Under the pieces are notes generated by a model, which was not told where the DNA came from, did no database searches, and was given only the letters and a program-made list of their open reading frames with translations. A stretch of 64,000 nucleotides of DNA from Pachypanchax playfairii (taxonomy: Eukaryota > Chordata > Actinopteri > Cyprinodontiformes > Aplocheilidae). Shown here piece after piece: positions 10,959 through 22,936 of the stretch. The stretch's first letter is position 1, and each line of letters opens with the position of its first letter. A program made the translations under genes and the position numbers. The DNA lies in assembly GCA_006937955.1 (NCBI GenBank), contig SSNP01000083.1, positions 767,502 to 831,501 of the forward strand, written 5' to 3'.

Positions 10959-12560
10959 CAGTGGGGCAAAGAAGTATTTAGTCAGCCACCAATTGTGTAA
11001 GTTCTCCCACTTAAAAAGATCAGAGAGGCCTGTAATTTTCATCATAGGTATACCTCAACTATGAGAGACAAAATGAGGAAAAAAAATCCAGAAAATCACA
11101 TTGTCTGATTTTTAAAGAATTTATTTGCAAATTATGGTGGAAAATAAGTATTTGGTCACCTACAAACAAGTAAGATTTCTGGCTTTCACAGACCTGTAAC
11201 TTCTTTAAGAGGCTCCTCGGTCCTCCACTCGTTACCTGTATTAATGGCACCTGTGTGAACTCGTTATCAGTATAAAAGACACCTGTCCACAACCTCAAAC
11301 AGTCACGCTCCAAACTCCACTATGGCCAAGACCAAAGAGCTGTCAAAGGACACCAGAAACAAAATTGTAGACCTTCACCAGGCTGGGAAGACTGAATCTG
11401 CAATAGGTAAGCAGCTTGGTGTGAAGAAATCAACTGTGGGAGCAATTATTAGAAAATGGAAGACATACAAGACCACTGATAATCTCCCTCGATCTGGGGC
11501 TCCACGCAAGATCTCACCCCGTGGGGTCAAAATGATCACAAGAACGGTGAGCAAAAATCCCAGAACCACACGGAGGGACCTAGTGAATGACCTGCAGAGA
11601 GCTGGGACCAAAGTAACAAAGGCTACCATCAGTAACACACTACGCCGCCAGGGACTCAAATCCTGCAGTGCCAGACGTGTCCCCCTGCTGAAGCCAGGAC
11701 ACGTCCAGGCCCGTCTGCGGTTTGCTAGAGAGCATTTGGATGATCCAGAAGAGGATTGGGAGAACATCATATGGTCAGATGAAACCAAAATAGAACTTTT
11801 TGGTAGAAACTCAACTTGTCGTGTTTGGAGGGGAAAGAATGCTGAGTTGGATCCAAAGAACACCATACCTACTGTAAAGCATGGGGGTGGAAACATCATG
11901 CTTTGGGGCTGTTTTTCTGCAAGGGGACCAGGACGACTGATCCGTGTAAAGGAAAGAATGAATGGGGCCATGTATCGTAAGATTTTGAGTGAAAACCTCC
12001 TTCCATCAGCAAGGGCATTGAAAATGAGACGTGGCTGGGTCTTTCAGCATGACAATGATCCCAAACACACCGCCCGGGCAACGAAGGAGTGGCTTCGTAA
12101 GAAGCATTTCAAGGTCCTGGAGTGGCCTAGCCAGTCTCCAGATCTCAACCCCATAGAAAATCTCTGGAGGGAGTTGAAAGTCCGTGTTGCCCAGCGTCAG
12201 CCCCAAAACATCACTGCTCTAGAGGAGATCTGCATGGAGGAATGGGCCAAAATACCAGCAACAGTGTATGAAAACCTTGTGAAGACTTACAGAAAACGTT
12301 TGACCTCTGTCATTGCCAACAAAGGCTATATAACAAAGTATTGAGATTAACTTTTGTTATTGACCAAATACTTATTTTCCACCATAATTTGCAAATAAAT
12401 TCTTTAAAAATCAGACAATGTGATTTTCTGGATTTTTTTTCCTCATTTTGTCTCTCATAGTTGAGGTATACCTATGATGAAAATTACAGGCCTCTCTGAT
12501 CTTTTTAAGTGGGAGAACTTACACAATTGGTGGCTGACTAAATACTTTTTTGCCCCACTG
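10959..12560 (+). mobile_element. Tc1-like DNA transposon, family A copy 2 (apparently complete)
   Basis: A 1602-bp element, TA-flanked (10957-10958, 12561-12562), with about 200-bp inverted terminal repeats and one intact transposase gene. It lies inside the hAT element at 10803-13117 and so inserted after it. Confidence 0.96.
11322..12344 (+). CDS. Intact Tc1-like transposase, DD34E
   Basis: A 340-residue cut-and-paste transposase. Residues 1-60 hold the first helix-turn-helix (DTRNKIVDLHQ, then IGKQLGVKKSTVGAIIRKW). A GRPR-like basic linker follows (RSGAPRKISPRG, 57-68), then a second helix-turn-helix at about 70-115. The catalytic domain has Asp153 (WSDETK), Asp244 (QHDNDPKH) and Glu279 (NPIENLW); 34 residues separate the last two. 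A Gly-rich box (KHGGGNIMLWG) is at 187-197. No stop or frameshift is seen and the terminal repeats are complete, so this copy has the parts needed for an autonomous element. The start follows a leader between the left repeat and the gene (11160-11321). Whether it is active is inference. Confidence 0.95.
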   Translation: MAKTKELSKDTRNKIVDLHQAGKTESAIGKQLGVKKSTVGAIIRKWKTYKTTDNLPRSGAPRKISPRGVKMITRTVSKNPRTTRRDLVNDLQRAGTKVTKATISNTLRRQGLKSCSARRVPLLKPGHVQARLRFAREHLDDPEEDWENIIWSDETKIELFGRNSTCRVWRGKNAELDPKNTIPTVKHGGGNIMLWGCFSARGPGRLIRVKERMNGAMYRKILSENLLPSARALKMRRGWVFQHDNDPKHTARATKEWLRKKHFKVLEWPSQSPDLNPIENLWRELKVRVAQRQPQNITALEEICMEEWAKIPATVYENLVKTYRKRLTSVIANKGYITKY

Positions 12561-13117
12561 TATATATTACTGTATTCTATTTATAACTAGCCTATGTTTT
12601 ATCCCCAACTTTAAATGCTTTGATTTAGGCTATTTCGTAACAGCACCAAAGTTTAACGCACTGTAGAACCCTCAGGAACCGCACCTGTGGCTGATTGCAT
12701 GATGCATGGATGATGCATCACACTCAGTAAAGAATATAGGTAGTTCTGCTGTATTCAGTTAGAATGTTACTCATTTTGTCTGTAGTTGACAAAATGTCCA
12801 GCAGTTTTAGCAGTTATATTTTGTAGCATGTGGCGTGGTCGGGTGCACGATTGTGACTGTCACTATAGACGCTGGACAGAGCTCCTCACTTTGCAGTTAA
12901 AAAAAAAATCACCTAATTTTCAAAGAATTACATTATTATTGATGTTTTATTTGTTATTGATGTGTTTTCATTGTTGATTTATAAATGCGCTGTGGCAAAT
13001 ATTTAACAAATGTTTAATCAAAATACAAAACATTGCATCTTTTTTTGTAGTCGACTAATCGTTGCGTAAGACAGGTCTTTGGTTGACTAAGGATTTCTTT
13101 AGTTGACTACAACCCTA

Positions 13118-14227
13118 GCTGGTTCCAGGATGTCTCAGACTTCCTTTAGTTAGGAAATAGTGCAGCTTTAAAGTTTGTATGTTGTAATAAAGAGTCTTTT
13201 CTGCTTTTTTCAAATACAGTTTCATGGATGAGAATCTCTTTGCTCTCTCCTCCTGACTGAGCTGCTAATCAGCCTTATTTACTTTGACAAGGTGAAAAAT
13301 TTTAGCCCTTCTTTGTGAGAGATGCATTAATGACAGGAAGTAACAGCACAGGACTTTTCACTGATAATCATCAAGCTAGCACACTGTTAATAAAGATGAA
13401 ATAATAGACATTTTACATGAAGAAATTTCCACTGATTAATTAAAAACTATTTGAATGTCAGACCTGGTTCTGTCTGCTACTGAGAAGCATAACAAAAGAC
13501 AGTATTTTATATTGTTTTTAACGGGAGCTTTTACTGGCTCAGCTGAAAGGCCCTCATTAGGGATAGAGGGCATTAGCAGGTCAGCTGATCACTCTTTGGG
13601 ACAAAGCATGTGCATGCGTCCCCATAACAAGGCCCCACTGCCACCGCAACTAAAACAAACAGCTCCTATACTGTTTGTGTGAGGACTAATTGTTCACTCA
13701 AGCATAAGCTTGAAGTACTATATTTATCTAATATTAGTGGCATTAGCGGAACAAATCAGAGCCGGGCAGGGGGCGGAGCAAATGTCCGGGCCCCTAGATG
13801 ACGAGTTTTACCCACACTTAACTTGGATGCAATATCGGTGATTAACTTGTAAATTTGCATGTCATACAGCTCAGTGTAAGAGTGAAAAAAAGCCAGTGAT
13901 GCAGGACAACGTTTTATTCAATATTTTACACCTACTAAATAAAGTCAGTCTTTCTTGTAAAGCTTTTAGCAACCATGACTCAAACCTGACTGGGTAAACT
14001 ATATTAACCCTACATGAATCGACATTTGGAGCAGTTCTGTAATCGGAACCCAGACTCCGTTCCCCTCTGAGTGTGAATGATAAAAGGGCCCGTGTTCTCG
14101 CCCATCTTTACAAGTATTTTTACGAGTACGAGGCCCGTCTCTCACATCATACCTCCAAGCCCTCTGATGTCCGGGCCGGGGCGTACCGTCCTCCCAGCCC
14201 CTCCTGAAGCCCCGCCCCTGATTCGGG
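13118..14227. other. No gene recognised (cobl intron 2)
   Basis: Mostly unique-looking sequence. GC-rich patches GGGGGCGGAGC (near 13769) and its rough inverse GCCCCGCCCCTGATT (near 14209) could be ends of a small worn element, but I could not pair them convincingly. Confidence 0.35.
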
Positions 14228-14907
14228 GTGTAAGGGTTCACAGGAATATGTTGAACCGTTCGGTTCGGTCCAATTACGTACCGTTTCGGTTTATTTTTTT
14301 CATACATTTATTTTTAGTGGGATGTTAAGCGCAGCGGAAGTAAGTTTCCAGGTGAGTTTCACACTGTACAGACACTGTATTGAGTGACGCACAGCGGAGC
14401 TGCACAAACACATTGAAGTAAATACATGAGCTGAGGGGTGTAACAGAATATGCATTCATACGAACTGTTTCAGTACTGGGCTGTTAGTATTGTGCAGATG
14501 CTGACCGATCCGATTACTACAGGCTTGTTTTGCGCGTGGAGCATCTTCAGTGGCGGACTAGAAGTTTGTTGTCAGCACCGGACTCCCGTGTGAGGTTTTT
14601 TTTTCCTCTAGCAGACGTGTTGGCTGATATTAACAAGCCGGAGCTTGAACACCCTCCTTTATCTATAAGGTCTCCTGTTTGGTAAGTTAAGCAGTATTCT
14701 GTTTTTTATTTCAATTTTATATGTTTTCTTATTTTTATTTTTCATAAGAAAATATACAAACCGTTGTTTGCAAAAGTTGAAAATTAAAAAAAAAAGCAAT
14801 TATGGTTTGTTTTTTTTCCACTTATTGTACCGAAAATGAACCGAACCGTGACCTCAAAACCGAGATACGTACCGAACCGTGATTTTTGTGTACCGTTACA
14901 CCCCTGT
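14228..14907. mobile_element. hAT-like non-autonomous element (GGGGTGTAA ends)
   Basis: The left end reads GGGGTGTAAGGGTTCACA with GAACCGTTCGGTTCGG inside. The right end reverse-complements to GGGGTGTAACGGTACACA with GGTTCGGTACG inside. These are inverted ends of about 680 bp of non-coding sequence. I could not see a clear 8-bp duplication. Confidence 0.6.
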
Positions 14908-15018
14908 CTAACATGGATTTTTTTAATGAAACAACTTAGCACTGATGACCTTGTGCAAGGAAAATTAACTGAACAAACACCAGTGGAATTTGAGAGGATT
15001 TTCAATCATCTGACTCAC

Positions 15019-15213
15019 CTTCCATCTTCTGTTACAGAAATTTGGTAACCCTTTGGTAGGGTTAACTCAAAATCCACGGTGAGCTTAGGGAGGTTTTCCT
15101 TGGTACTGGAGGCCGATGTCCCTCCCCCGTCAGGTACAGAGTTTCTGAATAAATGACGTGGAGCAGGTTGAGGTGCCTGTGGAGGAGGCGGGGCATGAAC
15201 CTTCATTCTCCTT
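15019..15213 (-). CDS. cobl: cobl exon 2 (cordon-bleu, actin nucleator)
   Basis: Cordon-bleu nucleates actin filaments through C-terminal WH2 domains and shapes neuronal and ciliated-cell morphology. This 195-nt exon is bounded by an acceptor (CTTCCAG before 15213) and a donor (GTGAGTC after 15019). It completes a Gly codon from exon 1 and ends with AG of a split codon, which would be Ser. It encodes RRMKVHAPPPPQAPQ, a Pro/Gln/Ala-rich linker, a KEN segment, then LTVDFELTLPKGYQISV and EDG. A basic KM-K-x-x-APPPP motif followed by a beta-strand/LPxG segment matches the start of vertebrate COBL. COBLL1 has a similar but less close motif. The WH2 domains and exon 3 are not in the window. Confidence 0.78.
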
Positions 15214-18195
15214 CTGGAAGATGACAAAGACAAAAACCGAAAACATACTGAGACTGTTAACACTTTACTTTGTGTTGCTGCTTTATAGACTGTGTGTTTT
15301 TTCATGTTTTGCACATAAAATTTCAGTGTTTCAAATAGGTGACAAAGAAGTGTATAGTTTGTAAATGTAAAGAACTTTTTATTCAGTACAACATGATCAA
15401 AGCTTTATTAAGTGAATTAATTGTCATTATATTAGGAAGATTGTTTTTTTCATTGCAATCACTTTTGTTTCTCTTGAGCTCAGTCCCAGTTATGTAACTC
15501 TTCAGCATAATGAATACCTGCTACTGCTACCAGCTGAGAAACAGGCTGAATACTAATGACTTTAAACGCCAATCAGCCGTTTACGGTGGATTCTGCTGCT
15601 AAATGTATCTCATGTGTCTCTCTGCGTCTAACAATGTCTATTTATCTTTACACACGTCTGTCTATAAGAAAAAGCAAATGTGAACCAAAGCTAAATTCCT
15701 TGTGTGTAACATACTAGGCTGAATAAACCTTGTTTTTCTGTGTTTCTGTCTGTGGCACAACCTCTTTGCTTCGTTTAAGCTATTACTGACATGCAAAGAT
15801 CATCAGTTTGGTTATCAAGATGTTCCAGGCTTGAACAGCTGTTGACTTCATGTGAACATAAACTGACCCACAGTAACAATCCAACAACTCAGCAGTGTCA
15901 AACTCCAGTCCTTGAGATCTACTATCCTGCAAGTTTTAGATGATTTCCAGCTCCAACGAACCCGATAGAAATAATTTTATTCCATCCTCGTCATGTCAAC
16001 AAGTTCAGCCTTATAACGAGCTGCTCATTATCATCTAAAACCTGCAGGACAGCGACCCTCGGGGACTGCAGTTTGACACCCTTGAACTATCTTCAACACC
16101 TCACTTATGTCGACTGTGATGTCAGAACTGTAACTGTCCTTTCACACTCAATTTCAAAGACAGATAAATGATCAGACCAAGTTAATGTAAACAAACCTTC
16201 CTTATTAACTCATGTTTCCCTGAATAGACTGAATTTTCGTGATCTATGCTGTAACCAATGAGTAATACATGAAATATGGCTTTAGCAGTCATCTGTATTA
16301 TATTAGTGTATCAATGTTTCTATGAAGATCCTGATAAAACCACCACACAGAGAATCAAGCCGATTTAGCTCTGCTGGAATATAAAATGTGCCGATGACAA
16401 GATGGGAAGAAATCACAGCAAAAACATCTGATTAGACAGAAATAATTCAGAGATTCAGAGAGCAAAAATAAACTTCACATTTCAGAGCAAACTGTCCTTC
16501 TGATAATTATCCAAAAACACTTACGTCAGAAACAACCTCTGTGATGAAAAGTTTTACAGGTATTATCTCTGATGTGACCAAACAAATCCTGTTCCAAGGA
16601 TTCGGCACGTTCTTAAAAAATAATTTGTTTAACTCTGTAGTCCTGTGCTGTAAATTCCTGTCGGGTTTCTCCTGCCCAGTGCAAAGGTAAATACAGAACA
16701 CAAGCAAATAATAATGAACATAACCAAAGCAGAGAGAGTGGACTCTAACCTGGATAAGGTTATTCATTAACAAGCGAGTGGAAAACTAACCTGGAGTGTC
16801 ATTAACTCGTGCAATATGGGTGGGGTGTTTCCTGTGGTTATGTCATAGCTATGAAAGTTAAAATCTCTGCTCATTAAAGTCAGGAGAGCAAAGTCTCTGC
16901 ATACAGGTGGACTTGGGTTTTTTATTATCTCACTGTAATACTGTAGTTATACAATTACAATATAGTTATTCTAGAGACAGAGCCGATGCTTGGAATAAAC
17001 AGGCCAGGCAGTCACCAAGGGCGCCACCTGCTGGAGGGGGCACCACTGTAAGCCCATAAAAACAAAATAATTAAAAATACATATCATACGTACAGTATAT
17101 ACAGTATACTGATCCACCTGTCGCCCTTTCATTTTGCTGACTAGAATATAATAGAAATAATAAATGCAGAAAATAAACAACAGTGACAACACCTGTAATT
17201 TCCCATTTATTTCACCTGACCTTAAATGTGCCCTGCAGCATGTGCGCCATAAAGGGGGGGAGGCAGCAATTAGTGCACAGGTTACAAATAGTATTTACAT
17301 GTGTAAATAATTATATTTTCATCATGAAAAAAATCCCAAGTTCTAGGGGGCAGGGAAGAGATGTTAGGAAAAAATTATAATTGAAAAAGGTATGTCATGT
17401 ATGCTAACATTCAAGTAAATAAGTTTAACATTCCATCTGTACAAGCTTAATTCAGAAAAAGGTTGTTTAATGATGCTGTAACAATGTGGTTGGGAGGAAA
17501 GAGTGGCAAAAAATAATCTTGCCTTGAGCATCAAGAGCACCAAAGCCATCTCTGCTTAGAGATGTATAAGGTATGAGAATGTGGTACTCTGCATTTGGGT
17601 CTTCATCTCTAAAAAGGTAAACAGAAGTGAGCTCTGTGGGTCTGAGACTGGGCCCCAGCCAGGTTTAGCACAGTGAACTAGTATCCTCCTGTCCCTCTCT
17701 GTCTCCCTACAACATTTCTCTCTCTCCCTCTCTCTTTTTCTCTCTCAAATATGGACAAAGACCCCTTTAGGAAAAGACTTTATCCCCCACAGAGTTGGAA
17801 TAAGCAAAAACGGTGAGAAAGAGCAAGAGAGATGCAAGAAGGAAAAGCAGGAAACCTGGATCTGGTACTTAGTGGCAATAATGAACTCTTTTTAAAACAC
17901 ACACACACAGGACGTTGTTAATGGATCTTTCAGAACCACTCAGCTCCTTTCACTTGACTAAACAACATAAAAAGGACACATTCCCAACACTACCTTGAAA
18001 TGACTCACCTGTTTTCCTAACTTCTTTGAAATCTCATATATCATGTACTGACACAGAAAAAGCTTTTATTTATTATCAAGCTTTTTATTATTATAGACTT
18101 CAGAAATTAGGAAAAGTTTAAACACACACACTTTTTAAAATCTGGTGCTACTAATTCCTACAAGTGTTACAACTTTGCTGGATCCCTTAAATAAA
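15214..18195. other. cobl intron 1, no element firmly recognised
   Basis: Mostly unique sequence. GGGCGCCACCTGCTGGAGGG near 17018 and TGCGCCATAAAGGGGGG near 17244 look like pieces of a worn transposon. A CA run lies near 17901. Confidence 0.4.
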
Positions 18196-18199
18196 AAAA

Positions 18200-18480
18200 A
18201 TGGCAAGGAAAATTAATACTACAACAACATCAAGAGACACTCAGAAACTGGGCCAAATTCTGACAAGAAGGGGTTCGGCAGACCCAAAGCCACAGGACAA
18301 ATTTCTGAGAGTTAACAGGTTGTGTGATAGGCAGCTTACAGGACAACAGCTTGAAGCACGGATTAATAGCGTTCGTTGTGTGTAAGTCTTAGTCTCAACT
18401 GAAGAAAAAACTTCAAGCTTCAAGTTTAACAGGACGAGCTGCAGCAAGAAAGCCACTGCTAAGACCTCTGATGTTATGTT
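18200..18480 (+). pseudogene. Tc1-like transposase fragment, DNA-binding half
   Basis: The frame reads MARKIN..., then DKFLRVNRLCDRQLTGQQL, and stops at 18385. It matches the second helix-turn-helix region of Tc1 transposases. The same text (DKFLRVNSLCDRQLTGQLL) occurs in the fragment at 27235-27831 on the other strand. No catalytic half remains. Confidence 0.65.
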
Positions 18481-19038
18481 ATTGCTAAGATGTCTGCCAC
18501 TGTGATGTGTACTGGTTCTTGTTCTGGGGCATTTCTGTGGTCAGTTCTTGAATCTTGTATTAATTTAATAAATACATTGCTTTATTTATGAATTATTTAT
18601 AATATATCTAGGACTTTTGGGTGTCATGCTTGAGGATGGGTGGAGCTAAGAGTTCAAAGGCAAAAATTAAATGACTCAGTGTAATAAAAGAATAACCCTC
18701 AGAACATGTATCCTCCCCTTATTATTAGCTTTCTTCAACATGCTTTTAGCTGATCCTAATGAGTAATAAATTGCCTCTTAGCAGTGGGTTCTTTTCTTCT
18801 TATCTTTCTTAGATTATCAGTAAATGTGACCTTTTGTTGATCTAACTCAGCTAATTAGTTATACTCCTGCTAACCGGGAATAATTAATTGCTTAGTGTCA
18901 ATTAACTTAGAAAACACAATGTTTCTAAGCTTAGTGTCTTTATCAGAGTCAAAGTAAAGACAGAGTTGAGAGGTAATAATAAAACCAAACCTAAAACAGG
19001 TGCACAGTTCATGACTAAAACAAAACAGAAGCCCATTA

Positions 19039-19685
19039 GGCTACGTTCAGACTGCAGGCTGAAGTGACCCAAATCTGATTGTTTTGCCCCTATCTGACCT
19101 GTATCTGATTTTTTATGACAGTCTGAACAACACAGATCCAATTTTTTCAAATGCGACCCAGGCCACTTCAGCATGTGGTCCTAAATCTGATACGTATCTG
19201 ATCTTTTGGCATGCGACTTCAGTCTGAACTGCCAGGTCGCATTCCATCCGACCTGAACATCAACAATACGTGAGTATTCTGCGTCGAGGACACGGAAGCA
19301 AAAGGCAAACAACAGTAACGGCGGAAGACGCAGAGAACAGTAAATGGTGAGAAACCGAAGTGTATTTGGGGAGACAGCTCTGTTCAGACCAAACTCGAGG
19401 GGTGTTATCGGAACCGCGTGGTTTTTGAAAACATTTCCAAAGAAATAGCAGAGCGCGGGTTAAGTGAACATGGCTCCAATGCCAAAGAAAGATGAGAGTC
19501 TCCGGGCTAAATACAAGGAGGCACTGTTCCTTCGACTGCGCATGCGTGACACATTCAAGACGCATTCCATTCAGACAGCAAGTCACATTCAGGTCGCATT
19601 TCACTGGTAAATATGAACGACCTTGCAAAAAGATTTCACAAAAAAATTGGAATTGAGCATTAAGACCTGAGGTCTGAACGTAGCC
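19039..19685. mobile_element. PIF/Harbinger-type MITE, copy 1
   Basis: Flanked by TTA (19036-19038, 19686-19688). The left end is GGCTACGTTCAGACTGCAGG; the right end reverse-complements to GGCTACGTTCAGACCTCAGG. The 3-bp TTA target fits PIF/Harbinger. A truncated second copy is at 44223-44490. The interior is non-coding. Confidence 0.8.
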
Positions 19686-19879
19686 TTATACAGGCTGAAG
19701 TTTCTATTTTTCCACTGATATAGAATATTTGCAAGTACAAAAGCAAGATTAAAAGCTATTCAAACATAATGAAAACTGCCACATTGTTTCATCAAGTTAA
19801 AGACATGCAAAAGCTCCAAAAATCCCAACATCAAAAGAAAACCATTTCAGCATTTTACCTATAAAGACAGTGAAGTTAA

Positions 19880-20965
19880 AGAAGCACTAAATAAATTTTC
19901 CGCTTTTGCCACCCAGTGGTGAAAAGTGGAATTACAACTGTGGTAAACAATCGTGTCTCAGACGGCCGTCGCTCAAACCGGCTTTGCAGCTCATTCCAAT
20001 GAGTGTAGGCCTTGCTGATGTTTACTCTGCTTTTAGCTCTTTCCCTGTCTTGCTCACGCTTCTTTGCCTCACCTCAAAAAACATTACTTTTTTCCTTCTT
20101 TCATGTTTCGACATGATGCCAACGAAAAGCAAACTCCGCTCAGTAAGCTAAAAAAACTAACTGCTAGTATTTACAGGAGAAAATGGCGACCGCTGCTGCA
20201 ACAAACGGCTGTTGCCGTAAAGCAGCAAAGGAACCGCCCACTCACGGCCACGACCCGAACTACTGAAGTTGCTCAGTGTATTGTAGGGCCATCGGAGGTG
20301 TCCAGAGTGATGTCTAATGGCACTTTTCAACTGGTACCTATTCAGCCACGCCCGACTCACCCCAACTTGACACCGGTCAAATCGTGTTCATAGAAGTGAG
20401 GGCTAGAGGTCGATGAGGGCGGGGCTCCGCACCTGTTTCACTCCTGCTGTTGTGGTCTTTCACAGCACGGTAGTCTGCTTTCATCTTCTACTTCCCTCGA
20501 CACTGGATAGAAGTCTACTGAATTAAAGCGATGAGCGGCCATGGAGTCTAATAGCTCTTTAAAAACTTTTTCATTTCAATTTGCTCCATCACACTCTCCC
20601 TGTAATTTTTTAATTGTAACACAAGCAGTAACAACAAGAAACATTTTCAAAAGTTTAGCTGTTTTGCTATTTAACTTCTGGCTCTTTTCACCACACCAAT
20701 CAGAGGCCAGCAGTGAAACGATGTGCGTTCTAGCGTCAGCCAATCACTGCAAAACAGACAGTCGCGGCCTGACTCAGCCCAGTTATTGACTGGTAGATGT
20801 AAACAAAATACCAATATCGTGCCGTTTGATTAAATATTTTATTCCAAATTATTATCTAATTTTAAAGGAAATAGTGTATTTTTATTCTACACCCCTCTAA
20901 ACACCCCGTGGAGGTATTATTTAGTTAAAAATATAGCTTTTATGAAAATCTTTCATATTGCACCT
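19880..20965. mobile_element. TTAA-flanked element (T2/Kolobok-like), non-autonomous
   Basis: TTAA lies at 19876-19879 and 20966-20969. The left end reads AGAAGCACTAAATAAATTTT; the right end reverse-complements to AGGTGCAATATGAAAGATTTT. The inverted repeat is imperfect. Several short frames inside have no recognisable product. Confidence 0.5.
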
Positions 20966-20969
20966 TTAA

Positions 20970-22932
20970 GGAGGTCGTAGGAAATGGTTAAAAAAATGTT
21001 CATAGCACGTTTGCAGCTGTTCATACGGGTCACTGAGACCAAGGCTCTAATTGTTTGATGAAATTGTTGTCTAAAATATATCTGCACTTTCCATGTAACT
21101 GAAATTATAATTAGTTTATTGTTATTTGCAATGAAATTACCTTGGTGATGATGTCAAAATATGGCAGAATGATACTTTTTATATCAATATTAATACTATG
21201 TGAAAAAATATGTTCTTTATGTCAAATTTTTTCTAGTTTTTTTTTTTTAGTTGTTATCATTTCATTTTAGTGACAGAACCCCTTTAAACAGTTGGTGTGT
21301 TTTTGGAAGTCTGTTTACTCTAATGTTTCTGCTCTCTGCTGGTGTTTTCCTAAATAATACTTAATGTTTTCACTGTTTAGATAATTATCTTTTTTTAACA
21401 CTTGCTGACTTCAGGTCATAGTCATAAATCTTCATATGTGATATATTGTTACAGATCACACAAATTATTTGGGGACTTTCGTTCTTGGGATAGACAAAAC
21501 CAAGCATGGTATTTTACATCACAATCTCTTAACTCTTTCTGAGACGTTGTGGTTTAGTCTTCACTCAAGGATAAATTGAGCCGAGAGTCCAAGGTGAAGG
21601 ATTTATTCAGCGTTTATGTTCTAAAACCATAAACCTTGTAATGGTTAGCCAGCCAGTTTCAGCATTATTCTTTTAGCCTGTGATGATGAATTTATTACCT
21701 CATTACAATACAATCACCATCAGTTTCCACAAACAAATTAAGCAACGAGCTGCCAACAGGAAGAAGTTTAGTAATAAAAAATACCCTATTATTGTTTCCA
21801 TGTCATTTATCATTGTTTATGATTTTTATTGACATTGTGTATTACTGCTATTCTTTTTCATTGTGTTTTGTTTTAATGGCTCCTGAGTGGAGAATGACCA
21901 ACTCTATTTTTAGGTAGCTGCCATATTGTGATCTTTTATTCAAACGTATCATTGATTTAGCTGCAGAACCAAACACAAGCAGTTAGATACTAAATATCAC
22001 AGTACTAACCAGTGAGTGAAAAGTAACATACATGTTAGTACAACAGATTAAGAACTTTTAAAGAACATGAGCAGTTTTGAAATTACTTAATAAAAAACTG
22101 AGTTATTACAATATCTTGACATTTTTAACATCAATTCCCAATAAAAGCTAAACTTTATATTTATTTTTACCCATTGTTTATAATCAAAATACATTTTGTC
22201 ATAGTGAGTATAACTGAATTTGTAAAGGATTTTGCCTCAATTCCCAGATGGCCGTTTTCATTATTTATTTACTGTTCTAGTCCTTCCATTGGCAGATATG
22301 AATTCTGTTTGTCTCATGTTTATATCTAAAAGGTCAAACATTCAAAACAAAATCTAATTCTGTTGTGCACCAAAAGGGATTTGGATTTTTCTTTACTATA
22401 GTTGTAATAAAAAGTTGGAAATTACATGTGTAAAAAGCTATATTAACCAGGGCTGCTGCTAGGCTTTTGGGGGCCCTAAGCTCAATTAATTGATTAGCCC
22501 TGGCAGAGCTAGACAAGCCACGTGATGTGTTTCAAGTGAACAGCTTGGCATTAATCTTTGTGATACATCATCATATTTACATTTTTATACAGTATGAGTG
22601 ATTTTCTTTGATACCTGGTCAAACTTCAGCTCTCCTCTCCTCTGCTGCACAGCAGCGCAACGCCTGTAGTTTTTGTTTTATAAAGTCAGTCAGGCATCAA
22701 ACTATGAAAAATATGACACTCCAAAAAACCTGGGGCTTCTGGAAAAATAACCAACCATTGGGCTTAAGCCCAATAGGCTTAGACCCCCACCCTAGCTCCG
22801 CTGATACTTGGGGGCCCCCTTAGGTAGTTGGTGCCCCACGCAGGCTGCGTGCCTTGCGCATGGACAGCGGCAGCGCTGATTTTAACAATACATTGTAATA
22901 CTAAATATAAAAGAAATGGACATTTGAAAGAA
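20970..22932. other. No gene recognised (cobl intron 1)
   Basis: AT-rich intron. GGGGGCCCTAAGCTC near 22468 and GGGGGCCCCCTTAGG near 22810 appear to be pieces of a GGGGCCC-ended repeat. Nothing else stands out. Confidence 0.4.
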
Positions 22933-22936
22933 TTAA

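Larger units (their letters stand above)
10803..13117. mobile_element. hAT-type element interrupted by a Tc1 insertion
   Basis: The ends are inverted: AAGGGCTGTCAACTTTAGTC on the left, and the right end reverse-complements to TAGGGTTGTAGTCAACTAAA. Flanking 8-mers CCTGGTTC (10795-10802) and GCTGGTTC (13118-13125) differ at one base, fitting an 8-bp hAT duplication. GTCGACTAAT motifs lie just inside both ends. Without the Tc1 and its TA duplication, the element is about 711 bp and has no transposase. Confidence 0.85.

Noticed and set aside
11375..12206. Antisense open frames opposite the Tc1 transposase genes
   Set aside because: They mirror the transposase coding strand and recur identically in both copies; they have no start context or domain of their own.
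13757..14224. A small MITE bounded by GC-rich GGGGCGG motifs
   Set aside because: The two ends do not pair well enough and no target duplication was found.
19260..19628. 122-codon minus-strand frame inside the Harbinger MITE
   Set aside because: It lies wholly in a non-autonomous element and shows no family motif or compositional bias of a protein.
20064..20393. 109-codon frame in the TTAA-flanked element
   Set aside because: It mixes basic and Pro-rich text without a recognisable domain and is probably chance.
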